Shown: piece after piece, positions 1 through 10,830 of the stretch
Numbering within the stretch: the stretch's first letter is position 1
Layout of the letters: every line of letters starts with the position of its first letter
Source of the DNA: Zeus faber
Lineage: Eukaryota > Chordata > Actinopteri > Zeiformes > Zeidae
Length of the DNA stretch: 64,000 nt
Direction: 5' to 3'
Assembly: GCA_960531495.1 (NCBI GenBank)
Contig: OY482852.1
Coordinates: forward strand, 30,000,871 to 30,064,870
Made by a program: the position numbers and the translations under genes
Notes under the pieces: generated by a model
The model's input: only the letters and a program-made list of their open reading frames with translations
What the model was told of the DNA's origin: nothing
Database searches by the model: none

Positions 1-456
1 TACTGTCAGTCTACCTTTCCCTAAATTTGACTCCTATTCTCACAGAAAACGTCTTTTTTCTATAAACACAAAACTAAACTATTTACATTAGAGAATGTTT
101 GTCCTGGTTAATTAAGGGGGAAGGTTGTGACAGTGAATGATTTGTGGAAAGGCCATCTATTGTGTCTATTGGACAAATATGCTGGGGGAATAACGGATCA
201 CACCAGCGTTGTTGTCGACATTGTAAATAAGCACAGATAAGCTAAATAAAGAAGAGAGAGTGCGCTAGCCCTTCATGGTGGTAGTTAAAATGGATTGACT
301 TTATCTTTGAGCTTCAGTTAGTTCATCATGTTATCTTTCAGGTTCTTTATTCTCTTTTTTTTCCTTAAAGTTAAATTAAAGAAGAATGTTTGAATGCATT
401 TGGAAGTTCCCATCCGGCTCCCATTACAGACAGAATCCACCTGTGTCAGGGCTTGG

Positions 457-579
<123 letters not shown>

Positions 580-1240
580 TCTCGCTTTCTCTCTCTCTTT
601 CTCTGATTCACTGACAGACCTAACACCTTGCTCCACAACTGCAATCTGCCAAATGGCCCAAACTCCTGTTACCCGTATTATTATTATTTTTTTATTTGAG
701 AGAGAGAGTGAGGGAATTGATTTTGTGGTACTGTAGAGGATATGAGTAATAGCCAAAAAATGAACATTCTGGAAATGACCCGCGGGTTTCCGAGCTTGCA
801 TTTTGGGACACTGTGTAAACCATTAAATCCAGCTGCTCCTGGTGATATTCTTTCAGTCATGGCAAGGTGCTGATTTTAAAAGAATGAGCCGCTGTTCCTT
901 TGGCCACACGTGTTCCTAAGGCCCCCACAGTCCAAGCATTAGAGTTCACCTCATATACACCATACACACTTTGTTTTTTAAATATGCAGTGTATATTTGT
1001 ATTGGGTTGTATTTAAATTGCTCTTTTCTAATCTCTTCTAGTCTGTTCTTTTCTAGTCTCTTTTCTCCCTTCTCCCCCCAAGTAGCCCCTCAAGCACACC
1101 CTCTCACACATTTACTCTGTAGTAGTTGTTACTAAATCCCTGATTAGCCCACAGTTATAGGTTGTTCGGCTAGGTTGGTGGCTGGCTGAACCCCCCCCTT
1201 GGCTACACAGGCATGATTTCTGCTTCTGACTGTGGTCTGG

Positions 1241-1243
<3 letters not shown>

Positions 1244-1321
<78 letters not shown>
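1244..1321. repeat. (GT)n microsatellite, about 78 bp
   Basis: Pure GT tract within intronic sequence. Nothing coding is associated with it. Confidence 0.98.
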
Positions 1322-1323
<2 letters not shown>

Positions 1324-2875
1324 ACTCATGCATAACTTTGTAAATGCTCCGGTGTTGGCGTCTGTGTGTATAGCTCTTAACAGGTATACGCACACATGTG
1401 TTTGGGGTATTTCTGCATGAGTGTGTGGCCTCTGTAAACCAGCAACCACAGCTTGCTCGAGCGAGAGCCCCAGCTGTATTTGTTAAAAATAGTTTTGACC
1501 GCAAGCAGACCAGACCAGGAAACGGATTGTCCTGAGAACCAGTGGTCCGAATGGGTCTCAGCTAATATGATGTGAAAAGACACCACTAGTTATTAATCAA
1601 TGCATTTGTGCTAAGGTTTACCTTTCGCCTACCCAATTAAGAGAAGAGTCTCTGTATCTGACTCACCAACTCACCACCAGATTTACTCCTGTTGGCCAGC
1701 GCTAAATCTGGTAATTTAAGCATTAGAACGCAATCTTCAGAAAGTTCTTCAGATGTGAATGGTTCAAAAGTCAGTAATCGCTGAAACGTCACTATCACAA
1801 GGTCAGTTGGCAGGTTTACTAGATTTAAATGCTTCAAAGCACTTTTGAATTCCCCAGTTAGGTGAGAGAATACCTATGAATGTACCCTACTTTGAATACG
1901 CAGCAATCCTGAGTTGGAGACTAAACGAGAAGGATTAACTCATTCGAACAGAACAGATGCTACATCTTAAGATAAAACATCCTTATCATGATGGAATGTG
2001 TGTACGCTCACATAGCATAAATCGCTTAAGTCTTCGAATGTCATCCTGACTATTGGTGAAGGCCTATTGCCAAAGCCCTACAACAAAAACTACCATAAGC
2101 CGTACTGCCACATCAATGTTAAATTAAATAACTGCAAATTCTTATGTTTAGTCCTTTCACTTTAGCACTAGGATTTAATTTTAATTGACAACTGAGGGAC
2201 TGCCCCTGCTCTCTGTCGAGACACGAGCTGACACACCTGCAAGGTAGGCTGGGCCAAGGCCCGCACAGCTGGTAATTTAGGGCAACAACACATCACACTG
2301 CTTTTGCCTAATTGACTGTGTTACAGCCAGTCAGTCAGCCAACCCACTGCGGCTCGCCAGAGGTCTTAACTCTGCCTCACTCACTCACAATACCAGTGGG
2401 GGGCCAGTTGGGAAATGAGGCCTAATGTTGATGAAATACACCAGAGAAAAACATTCCGCTCCCTGAAATTAGAACACCTAATTTTTTATAGCTCCTGACT
2501 ATTTTGGACTTTTTCCCCCTGCATATTCCTTGTGTTTTTTTTTAATGAATCAACGATTGACTTTTAGGTTTCCTGTAAGGTCAAAGAAGGCCTCTGGACT
2601 GATTTAGTGAAGTACAATTCCAATGAACAGATTTCGGAAATGTACGGAGACATGAGACAAATTTGTTCTTGGACCTCCTTTGGTTCGTCTTGCATACTAA
2701 ATTAAGTTATGTATTTGAATTGATTCTGGTCCTAAGGGTAGGGACTACATTTTAAATGTGGTCCCCCCATGCAAACATTTAAGGTCTTGTAGGGTTTTCT
2801 TTTTATGTCTTGTGTGTTAGCTGATCTTCATCTTTCTTACACACTTTTATAGTAATATAATTTTTTGCACTCTTC

Positions 2876-3146
2876 AGAATCAGAATAGTTTTTATTGCCA
2901 AGTAAGTTTACATGTACAAGGATTTTGTCTTTGTGGTCAGTGCATACAGGAAACATAAATGTAAAATAGAACAATAGGAAAACAATCTGTAAATATATAA
3001 GAATCTGTAAAATAATATTTTTTGGGCTTTTTTTTTTTATTAAGAGCTTTACAGTTTGTGCTTCAATCTGCAAATGTTCAGAGTATGAGGTTTAACAGTA
3101 TGTGCAATGTGCATGGATAATAGTCCAGAAGAATGAATAATGTAAT
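2876..3146 (-). mobile_element. LINE 3' untranslated tail (L2/Rex1-type)
   Basis: The segment starts with the motif CAGAATCAGAAT followed by TTTTTATTGCCAAGTAAGTT and a block reading TACAAGGATTTTGTCTTTG. This arrangement is familiar as the 3' end of teleost LINEs of the L2/Rex1 type, seen here from the opposite strand. It lies in the same orientation as the LINE coding remnant at 3396-5703. The two are separated only by a SINE, so I read them as one insertion that was later split. The family name is from memory of the motif, not from a database match. Confidence 0.7.
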
Positions 3147-3390
3147 GGGGATGGTATATGGGGATGGTAGTTCAGGCGGTAGAGCTGGTGGTCTAGTGAT
3201 CTAAAGGTTGCTGGTTCGATCCCAGGCTCCCCCTGCTAGCATGCTGTAGTGTCCTTGAGCAAGACACTTAACCCCTAATTGCTCCTGATGGCTGCGCCCG
3301 TCGGTGTTTGAACAATTGTAAGTCGCTTTGGATAAAAGCGTCTGATCAATGACTAAATGTAATGTGTAATGTAATGTAATGTGCATTAAT
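3147..3390 (+). mobile_element. tRNA-derived SINE inserted in the LINE 3' region
   Basis: The head carries both internal RNA polymerase III promoter boxes: an A-box-like TAGTTCAGGCG at 3168-3178 and a B box GGTTCGATCC at 3213-3222. The body ends with GTCGCTTTGGATAAAAGCGT, a tail shared by many fish SINEs, then AATG-type repeats. It is flanked on both sides by AATGTAATG-like sequence, compatible with a target duplication, although the tail itself is AATG-rich so the exact ends are uncertain. It is not a functional tRNA gene: no complete cloverleaf follows the A box. Confidence 0.8.
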
Positions 3391-3395
3391 GTAAT

Positions 3396-5703
3396 GCATT
3401 GACAGTTTCAGTGGGGGTCCTGGGTCTTGTTGATGAGGTCAGTTGCAGACGGGAAGTAACTGTTCTTGTGGCGAGAGGTTTTGGCCTTGTTGGACTGCAG
3501 CCTCCTGCCAGTGGGAAGTGTTTCAAACAGTTTGTGTCTAGTATGGGAGGGGTCAGCCACAATCTTACCTGCCAAGCCAGCCAATCACCTTCTCAGTGCA
3601 GCGAATGACACGCTGCAGTCTGCCCTTGTCCTTGGTGGTTGCAGCAGCATACCAGATGATGATGGAGAAGGTGAGAATGGACTCAATGATGGAGGTGTAG
3701 AGGTGCACCATCATTGTCTCTGGCAGGTTGAACTTCCTCAGTTGCCACAAATAGTTTGTCCTCTGCTGGGCTTTCTTGATGATGGAGCTGATGTTCAGCT
3801 CCCACTTGAGGTCCTGGGAGATAATAGCTCCTAGGAGGCGGCAGGACTCCACAGAGTCCGACTGGGGAGTCACACAGGGTAATGGGGGTGAGTGGGGCTG
3901 CGTTCTTCCTGAAGTCCACAACCGTCTCCACTGTCTTCACAGCATTTGAGCTCCAGGTTGTTCCGGCTGCAGAGATCACCAGATGGTCAAGCTCCCACCT
4001 GTAGTTGCACTCATCCCCACTGGAGGCTGGAGGTGCAGCTGTTGGTATACAGGAAGAAGAGTAGAGGAGAAAGAACACAGCCTTGAGGTGATGGTCTGGT
4101 GCTGATGGTCTGGGAGTCAGAGATGTGTTTTCCCAGCTTCACGTGCTGCCTCCTGTTAGACAGGAAGTCTGTGATCCACCTGCAGGTGGAGTCAGGCACG
4201 CTCAGTTGGGAGAGCTTGTCCTGCAGAAGAGCTGGGATGATTGTGTTGAAGTCAGAGCTGAAATCCACAAACAGAATCCTTGTGTAGGTTTCTGAGGAGT
4301 CCAGGTGCTGGAGGATGAAGTGGAGGGCCAAGTTTACGGCATCATCTACAGACCTGTTGGCTCTGTTGGTGAACTGCTGGGGTTTGAGGTTAGTGATTTG
4401 TCTGAACCCTTTCCAGACAGAGACAGAGGCAGAGTCATTGGCTGAGAACCGGTGTTAGTCTCTTTGAGTAGAGTCGTTTAGCAACTCGCACCTCCTTGCT
4501 AAACCTGTACTTAGCCATTTTAAATATATCTCTTTCCCCAGTCCTAAACGGCTCTTCTCTGACCTTAGTTGTCTGAGTTTAGCTGTGAGCCAGGGTTTGT
4601 CGTTGTTGCAACTCACCCTGGTGTGTGATGGTACACAGCTCTCCTCACAGAAGCTGATGTATGATGTCACGGCCTCTGTGTACTCATCCAGACTGTTGGT
4701 AGCAGTCCTGAATATGTCCCAGTTGGTGCAGTCCAAGCACGCCTGAAGATCCTCCACAGCTTCACCGGTCCACTTCTTTGATGTCCTCACCACAGGTTTA
4801 CACCGCTTTAATTTCTGCCTGTATGCAGGAATCAGGTGCCCCATGATGTGATCAGAGTGTCCCAGTGCAGCTTGGAGGACAGCGTGATAGGCACTGCTGA
4901 CTGTGGTTTAACAGTGCTCCAAAGTATTCTCCTCTCTGCTGCGGCATTTAATAAACTGTCTATATTTGTGGAGTTCATGGCTGAGGTTTCCTTTGTTAAA
5001 GTTGCCAAGGACAATAACTAAGGAGTCCGGGTTTGTCCGTTCCACACGCTGTATCTGGTCGGCGAGCATGCTTGTGCGTCCTGCACGTTGGCAGTGGTAT
5101 GTAAACACCGACCTGTATGAATGAAACAAACTCACGGGGAGAATAGAAGGGTTTTCAGTTAATGAAAAAAGATTCCCAATCAGGAGAACAATGCTGTAGG
5201 ATCACTGTCACGTCGTTATACCAGCTACAGTTGGTGTAAAAACACAAACCTCCACCTTTTGTTGGAAGCCTGCCAGCTACAGCGCAGAGTCCGGTATCGT
5301 TCCACTCATACACGTCTCTGTGAAGCACAAAACTGAAGATGAAGAAAAGTCTCTGTTCTTTCCCAACAGTAGCTGAAATTCGTCCAGTTTGTTTCCCAGT
5401 GAACGCACGTTAAAGGGAAATACAACAGGTAACTGTGTGCGATGTCAGCGTACTGTCGCGTCTCCCTCTCCTCCGGCGTTTCCCTGCACAAACGTGAGCG
5501 CACCTTTGACCAGAATGTTCAATAATTCCACGGATGTGGTGATTAAAGTGGGAAATAAATCTAGGGGTTGTAGCACTGATGTCCATGAGCTCTTCTCTGG
5601 TGTGCAAGCTCCCGGAATTGTCACAAAAAACGAACTAACAAACAAAATAAGACAAAACAACGCGCACCAACACACCGAGGCGACCGTACGAGGCGCCATC
5701 TTC
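3396..5703 (-). pseudogene. Broken non-LTR retrotransposon ORF (L2/Rex1-type, CR1/jockey lineage)
   Basis: Read on the minus strand, the pieces run in order. The 5' region and endonuclease segment lie at about 4900-5700; the catalytic-type GDFN motif reads GNFN (LGNFNKGNL), while a HSDH motif survives just upstream of [11 protein letters not shown] linker segment occupies 4455-4844. The reverse transcriptase piece at 4011-4331 has FVDFSSDFNTIIP and SPQGCVLSPLLF, and a C-terminal piece at 3565-3921 has QQRTNYLWQLRKFNLPETM and IIWYAAATTKDKGRLQRVI. The pieces are in different frames. One deletion near 4440 removes much of the region before the polymerase core, and another near 4020-4040 removes the FADD/YADD catalytic box. 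The copy cannot make an active enzyme. A MITE abuts its upstream end. Confidence 0.88.
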
Positions 5704-5706
5704 TTA

Positions 5707-6311
5707 AGCTGCTTTTACACATGTACTCCAGACAATATCCATATAATCAGGTCCGGACATTGTCTGGAGTTACCCTTTCACACATGTAGCTCACAACTGG
5801 AGATTGTCCATCTCAGATGCGTTTTCACTACCTGGAAATACTCTGTTTGGTTGAGGCAAGGGGCAGAGCCTGGCCAGAGCATGCAGGAGGTGACACAGTG
5901 ACGCTGCAGAGTTATAGCACAGTCAAGATGCCGGACGAGGCAACAAACGTATCTTTTATGGCGATGATACTCCATGTATTTGGACGTTATACAAACAAAA
6001 GACTGGAAACAAATTTAAAGGAAAGCAGAAAGGAGTACGAAGCAGCTACCCTCGGTGCGCTAAGGTAAATAACTGTTGGATGAAAGAGACGTCATCAACA
6101 CATGACATGCCCACTCGCTTGCTGAAAATGCTCCGGACAATTACCTGCTCAGTTCACACATACCGCTCAATCAGACATAATGCAGACTTTGTACTAGGGT
6201 GCCTGGGTGGCTGGGTGAAGTCCAGGTTCTGCGTTCACACATACAGCTCTTCCTGTTCTTCTTGTAATGTCGGGATAATTTCACGGTTGCAGTGCATGTG
6301 TGAAAGCAGCT
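5707..6311. mobile_element. PIF-Harbinger-like MITE, 605 bp, TTA target duplication
   Basis: The ends are inverted repeats of the form AGCTGCTTTYACACATG, left end at 5707 and right end at 6311. They are flanked by TTA at 5704-5706 and 6312-6314, the 3-bp duplication typical of PIF-Harbinger elements. Copies of the TTCACACATR motif recur inside, near 5774, 6155 and 6233, as subterminal repeats. No transposase is present. An 83-codon plus-strand frame at 5817-6068 resembles nothing I recognise. The superfamily assignment rests on the duplication length and is moderate; an unclassified element is the alternative. Confidence 0.7.
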
Positions 6312-7216
6312 TTACATTCCCATCAGGGCTATTGGAGTCATGTTGAGTGCCAGCAAGCTGTTTACCAGGCATATTAGGGAAACTCTGGTGTGGCAGCCAC
6401 ATAAGGAAACCCTCCGAGTGTCTGGCCCGTCCTCTGCTTCTCATTTAGCCACGAGCTTCGAAAATTGTTCACAATGAATCGGGGTGTAATATAATAAAAA
6501 CAGGTGCATAATTAAAGGTTTTTTAGAGGACCGCATGCACATGACAGCTACCCTCCAAAAATGCCGTAAACACTCGAATAGTCCAACAAACCTTCATCCC
6601 TTGCCAATCCTCCCATTAAAGTGGCTTCGGCGGCACATTTGCTCTGCACGTGGGTGACATTGTTCTTTTGCCGAGCCCCCTTCACTGTTCCTTTGTCAAG
6701 TGTGGAAAGCCTGCTACGCCTTACGTGCACAGCACTATACCCAGTCAAACACACGGACGCACCAGGGACTGATTGATGTCTTTGTATGTAGCATGCGGTG
6801 GTAATGATTTTTTTTTTGTTTGATTTAATAGAGACGTGAGATGAGGAGGTTGGCAGCGGTGCGTTAGGCAGTGCACTCTGCCAGGGAATTTAAAGTGTAT
6901 GCGCTGTACCGTCAAGGTAAACTCATTGACCCTGTCAGGGCTGGAGGTTCCCAATCTGTGTTTTTCTTTCTTAACTCTCTTTCTCACTCATTTTTTTTTC
7001 TACTGCCTTGTTTCTCTCTCCCTTTTCCTTCTCAAGCAGGCAGTTAAGCGCTCTGGGGCCTGCCTGCCCACAGCTAACAGCTCATGTCACCCTGCCGAAA
7101 ACCACCCAGGAGCAGAAGAAAGTGAACGATAAAGAGGCGGGGGGGGGCTCGAAAGTTAAACGATTGCAGAGACCTGCTGAGAGGGGGGATGGAGAGTGCC
7201 AGACCCCGTGACATAT

Positions 7217-7806
7217 CCCACACTTTGTAGCGGAGCCAGGCCAGGCTATACCAGAGTGCCATGCGGACGTGCGATAAAATTAGCCGCAGCGTGCATTTTC
7301 GACGTCCCGTGTCCTCTGCAGGGAATCGGTCGCGGTTCTATTTTTCAACAAGAGTGCCGCTTCCCCCAATATACGGTGCAGGCTACGCGGGCCCAGACAC
7401 TGCTGCTCCAGGCACTGTGCCAGAGCTGGATTCACAGCCTGGGGAACGGGGCCCCGCAGAGCCTCAGAGAGGGCCTGCTCCACAAGGTCTACAGAGCATC
7501 AGGTAAAGTCGCACCAGAGAACGGCACGCTGCATGGAAAGATTAGCGATCATCCATCACTGAAGCAAGCCCACTTTGGTAGTCATTATGCACGTGTGGTT
7601 AGGGGTTAGATATATTTTGTGTGTGTTTAGGGTTGGACCCCTGACCTTTCCCACACTTTGTAACAGGGCCAGGCCAGGCCATACCAGAGCACCATGCGGA
7701 CGTGCGATAAAATTAGCCGCAGTGTGTGTTTTCGATGTTCCGCGTCCTCCACAGGGATTCGGTCGCGGTTTCTATTTTTCACCAAGAGAGCGCCGCTTCC
7801 AAAAAG
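7217..7806 (+). repeat. Local duplication around exon A (segments A1, B1, A2)
   Basis: Segment A1 (about 7217-7362) recurs as A2 (about 7651-7806), both starting CCCACACTTTGTA and sharing ATGCGGACGTGCGATAAAAT. Between them lies B1 (about 7363-7650), a copy of the 3' part of exon A plus about 150 bp of the following intron, whose original is at about 9634-9930. Both copies of B end in GACCCCTGACCTTTCCC-like sequence, and a decayed version of that motif precedes A1, so an A-B unit appears to have been repeated in tandem. No mobile-element ends are visible. The duplication is followed directly by a GC/AC microsatellite. Confidence 0.85.
7363..7502 (+). pseudogene. vps13b: Partial duplicate of vps13b exon A (probable pseudoexon)
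   Basis: The sequence matches the 3' three quarters of exon A at roughly 93 percent by eye and stays open in the same frame (TVQATRAQTLLLQALCQSW). It is followed by the same donor, AG|gtaaag at 7503. The 5' quarter of the exon and its acceptor are replaced by segment A1. The nearest acceptor-like site there (CTCTGCAG ending at 7320) would enter in phase 0, whereas the real exon needs one base to finish a split codon, so splicing it in would shift the frame. By eye, changes are about as frequent in the exon part as in the copied intron, and several alter residues (for example E to K). This argues against constraint. Confidence 0.75.
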
Positions 7807-7868
7807 GCAGCACCGCCTCGCTTCCATTACAGTATGCAGCCGAGCATACAGGTCTGGTCTGAGCCAGT

Positions 7869-7879
7869 GCGCGCGCGCG

Positions 7880-7975
<96 letters not shown>
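7869..7975. repeat. (GC)9 then (AC)n compound microsatellite
   Basis: An alternating GC tract (7869-7886) passes directly into a long AC tract. Both halves are alternating purine-pyrimidine, the pattern that favours Z-DNA. It lies immediately after duplicated segment A2. Confidence 0.97.
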
Positions 7976-7977
<2 letters not shown>

Positions 7978-8253
7978 TGGAGAGGATGGTGATGTGTGTC
8001 TAGGCAGGGGGCACTGCCAGTCCTCAAAAAATCTGGCCCGAGAAGCTCTCCGAACAGAGCAGAGGAAAACGCAGGAATGGAACCGCAGAGACTTGTTTTG
8101 CAATGTTTAGATCTGGCTCCCTGGTGTTTTTCCAGAGAGGAGAGGTTCCTAGGGACACGGGTGGAGGGAGGGGGGGGATGGAAAGGGGGGTGTGGTGGTT
8201 AAGGGATGGTGATCTGTAGTCATGTGGAAGACCTGTTCTCCATATCATCACTC

Positions 8254-8255
<2 letters not shown>

Positions 8256-8329
<74 letters not shown>
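8256..8329. repeat. (GT)n microsatellite, about 74 bp
   Basis: Pure GT tract in the intron before exon A. Confidence 0.97.
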
Positions 8330-8330
<1 letters not shown>

Positions 8331-8744
8331 AGGGATTCCCTCCTCCGGTTGTGCCTGATGTCATGGACAGGGTCCTCCAAAAGTGTCAGAATGAGGCACA
8401 GGAGCCATGACTTGAGCCTCGATAGCACAGTGTTCCGAGACCTGATTTGAAGGATTTGATGTTTGTGTGCGTGTGTGTGTTTATGTAAGTAAGGCAGGCT
8501 GTGCCCGATGTGTGAGCAAGTAGAGAGGGAGATGGTGAGAACAATGTAAGACTGGTTGAATAAAAAAAAAAGTGCACTTGAACACGTGTGAGTGCATGTC
8601 AGATGATAAATGAGAGCATGGTCCGCTGAGGTTCTGATGGACAGGGGGCTTGGAGGACGCAAATGGGCTTGGATGGGCTGTTACCTCATCGCTCAACACC
8701 CCCCCCTGAACATCCAGCCTATCAGCCTGTCACACATCAGACAC

Positions 8745-8745
<1 letters not shown>

Positions 8746-8823
<78 letters not shown>
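8746..8823. repeat. (CA)n microsatellite, about 78 bp
   Basis: Pure CA tract; with the GT tracts at 7869, 8256 and 9163 it makes four tracts within 1.4 kb just upstream of exon A. Confidence 0.97.
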
Positions 8824-8826
<3 letters not shown>

Positions 8827-9160
8827 GAGAAGGATGAAATGTTAAATGTTAGGTGAATCTATTCAGGGTCAGGTTTCTGGGCTGTACATTTCTTCACATA
8901 AATCACCACAGCCTTGACTGAGGGGAGAGAAATGGGGCCGTCAGAAGAGAGTGCAAACCGTGCCTACCTGCCAAGTAACTAAGGAAAGCTTGGCCCGCTC
9001 GCTTGTAGCTCCCTCAGTTTGCCGCTGGAATAGACCTCTACCTATTTTGGCCCCCTGTGCTCTCAATGAGCTGTTTTATATTGTGCTGTGATAGTGATGG
9101 ATTTGTGGAAGTTCTGAACCATTTGTTTCCACCAGTGACCATTTGATTCAAGGCTCCATC

Positions 9161-9162
<2 letters not shown>

Positions 9163-9195
<33 letters not shown>
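9163..9195. repeat. (GT)n microsatellite, about 33 bp
   Basis: Short GT tract about 0.4 kb upstream of exon A. Confidence 0.95.
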
Positions 9196-9196
<1 letters not shown>

Positions 9197-9588
9197 ACTG
9201 CAATAAAATCAAGTAACAAACTACGAAATCTTTAAATATAGACAATACATCCTTTTTAAAATCTTTGACAGGCAGATTTGTGTGTAAGATTATTCAGCTC
9301 TGAGAAAATATGTCCTCAACTTGAAGTGGAATAACATCTTACAGAGAACAAAATACTTTTAATACTCTCCGAAAAATGTTTGGTGGGCTGATTTTAAGAC
9401 TATATGATCACTGTGATCAGAAAGTCAGCCCATTTGGCATTGGTATTTGCTTGATTTGCTTTCTGTGGCTTTTGGCGCGCATTTCAAAGCTTGTATTATT
9501 CACACACGAACCCACACACGTCTTTTCCCCAAATACCATTGATGTCCACATGCTCGTCTCAACCCTCAACCTCTGTCTCTTTCCCCAG

Positions 9589-9773
9589 GACCAAGAGGGC
9601 ATCGGTGCCTACCACCGAGTGCATTTTCGAGCTACCCCACTTTACGGTGCAGGCTACACGGGCCCAGACACTGCTGCTCCAGGCGCTGTGCCAGAGCTGG
9701 ACTCACAGCCTGGGGAACGGGGCCCCGCAGAGCCTCAGCGAGGGCCTGCTCCATGAGGTCTACAGAGCGCCAG
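9589..9773 (+). CDS. vps13b: vps13b exon A (internal coding exon)
   Basis: This 185-bp exon encodes part of VPS13B (COH1), a roughly 4,000-residue VPS13-family protein that bridges membranes, carries lipids along a hydrophobic groove and works at the Golgi; loss causes Cohen syndrome in humans. After TTTCCCCAG the first G completes a split codon (TG|G, Trp, in vertebrate VPS13B). Then come 61 codons starting TKRASVP and ending EVYRAP, and a last G before gtaaagt. Signature peptides are IFELPHFTVQATRAQTLLL and QALCQSW, closely matching human FELPNLTIQATRAQTLLLQA around residues 778-840 (numbering from memory). The second half, LGNGAPQSLSEGLL, is more divergent, as expected for a loop. A damaged copy lies upstream at 7363-7502; this copy keeps the acceptor and is closer to the human residues, so I take it as the working exon. 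Confidence 0.94.
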
Positions 9774-10709
9774 GTAAAGTTGCACCAGAGAACGGCACGC
9801 CACGTGGAAAGATTAGCAATCATCCGTCACGGAAGCAAGCCCAATTTGGAAGTCATTATGCGCGTGTGGTTAGGGGCCAAGTTAGATATATTTTGTGTGT
9901 GTGTTTGGGGTCGGACCCCTGACCTTTCCCTGTCCTCCACTGATACCCTGCTATTTGTTTGTGTATCGGATTTCCCGCTGACAGATGAACAGCAGGGTGT
10001 GCGTTAAAATTACTGGGATATCCCAGAGCAGTATGTTGGACATAGCTTTACATTTGACTGTGCATGTATGTTTAAAATAACTAAACATGGCATTTGCACC
10101 TATCCTCTGTGTATTAAACAATTATTACTGTTCACCCCTTAAAAAACAGGAAAATGACCACACAGTGGAATATTCTGTCCTTTCAGGACGGTCCAACATT
10201 AAATGTTCTTTTTCATCGGCAAACTCAATCATATTTACTCATTTATTCTTCCTTAGATTATTATATTTTAAGTTATTGCCGTCTTCAACATGGTTGTTTT
10301 ATGACAGCCTGGTTTATACATAAAGTACATTTACTATTATTTTTTCTTCTTCCTTGCTCTACATAAAGTCACACTTTTTTCTTGGTACCAATAACTTGTC
10401 AGTGGAAATATATGGCCTTGGTTGGATGTTAAAGTGAATTGACTCTGTTATGAGGAGGTTTACAGTTATTTCTCAGGGCTCTGTACGCTGTATTCCAGAC
10501 CTACACTTGCCTCAAGGCAAGTCAACCTGATATCACGATGACTGCATGCAAAGTTGTGTGTGTGTTTGTGGTAAAAACATCAGGTGAAAGCTGCACCGAC
10601 TTTAGCAAGTAAAAAGAGTGTGTAGAAGCCAGAGAAGGTTTGAGAACCGCTGTCCATATGTGTAATGACAGCTAGCATCAGTTTATTTTAGAGTAAAGAA
10701 TATTAAATT

Positions 10710-10830
10710 GTGTGTGTGCGTGTGCGTGTGCGTGTGCGTGTGCGTGTGCGCGGTCCGGTCCAGACCTGCAAGCTGTCTGAAACATAGTGCTGTCAGCTGC
10801 CCAGCTAGTAAGTACAGAGGTTAAAAAGGT
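10710..10830 (+). repeat. TGTGCG tract plus unique tail, copy 1 of an intronic direct repeat
   Basis: A run of GTGTGC units (10710-10751) is followed by a segment containing AGTGCTGTCAGCTGCCCAGC and TAGTAAG. The same order recurs at 13142-13255, 2.4 kb downstream. The shared tail outside the simple repeat shows that this is a duplication and not chance similarity of microsatellites. Confidence 0.8.

Noticed and set aside
3160-3235. tRNA gene
   Set aside because: Only the A and B boxes are tRNA-like; the rest follows a SINE body and tail, and no cloverleaf forms.
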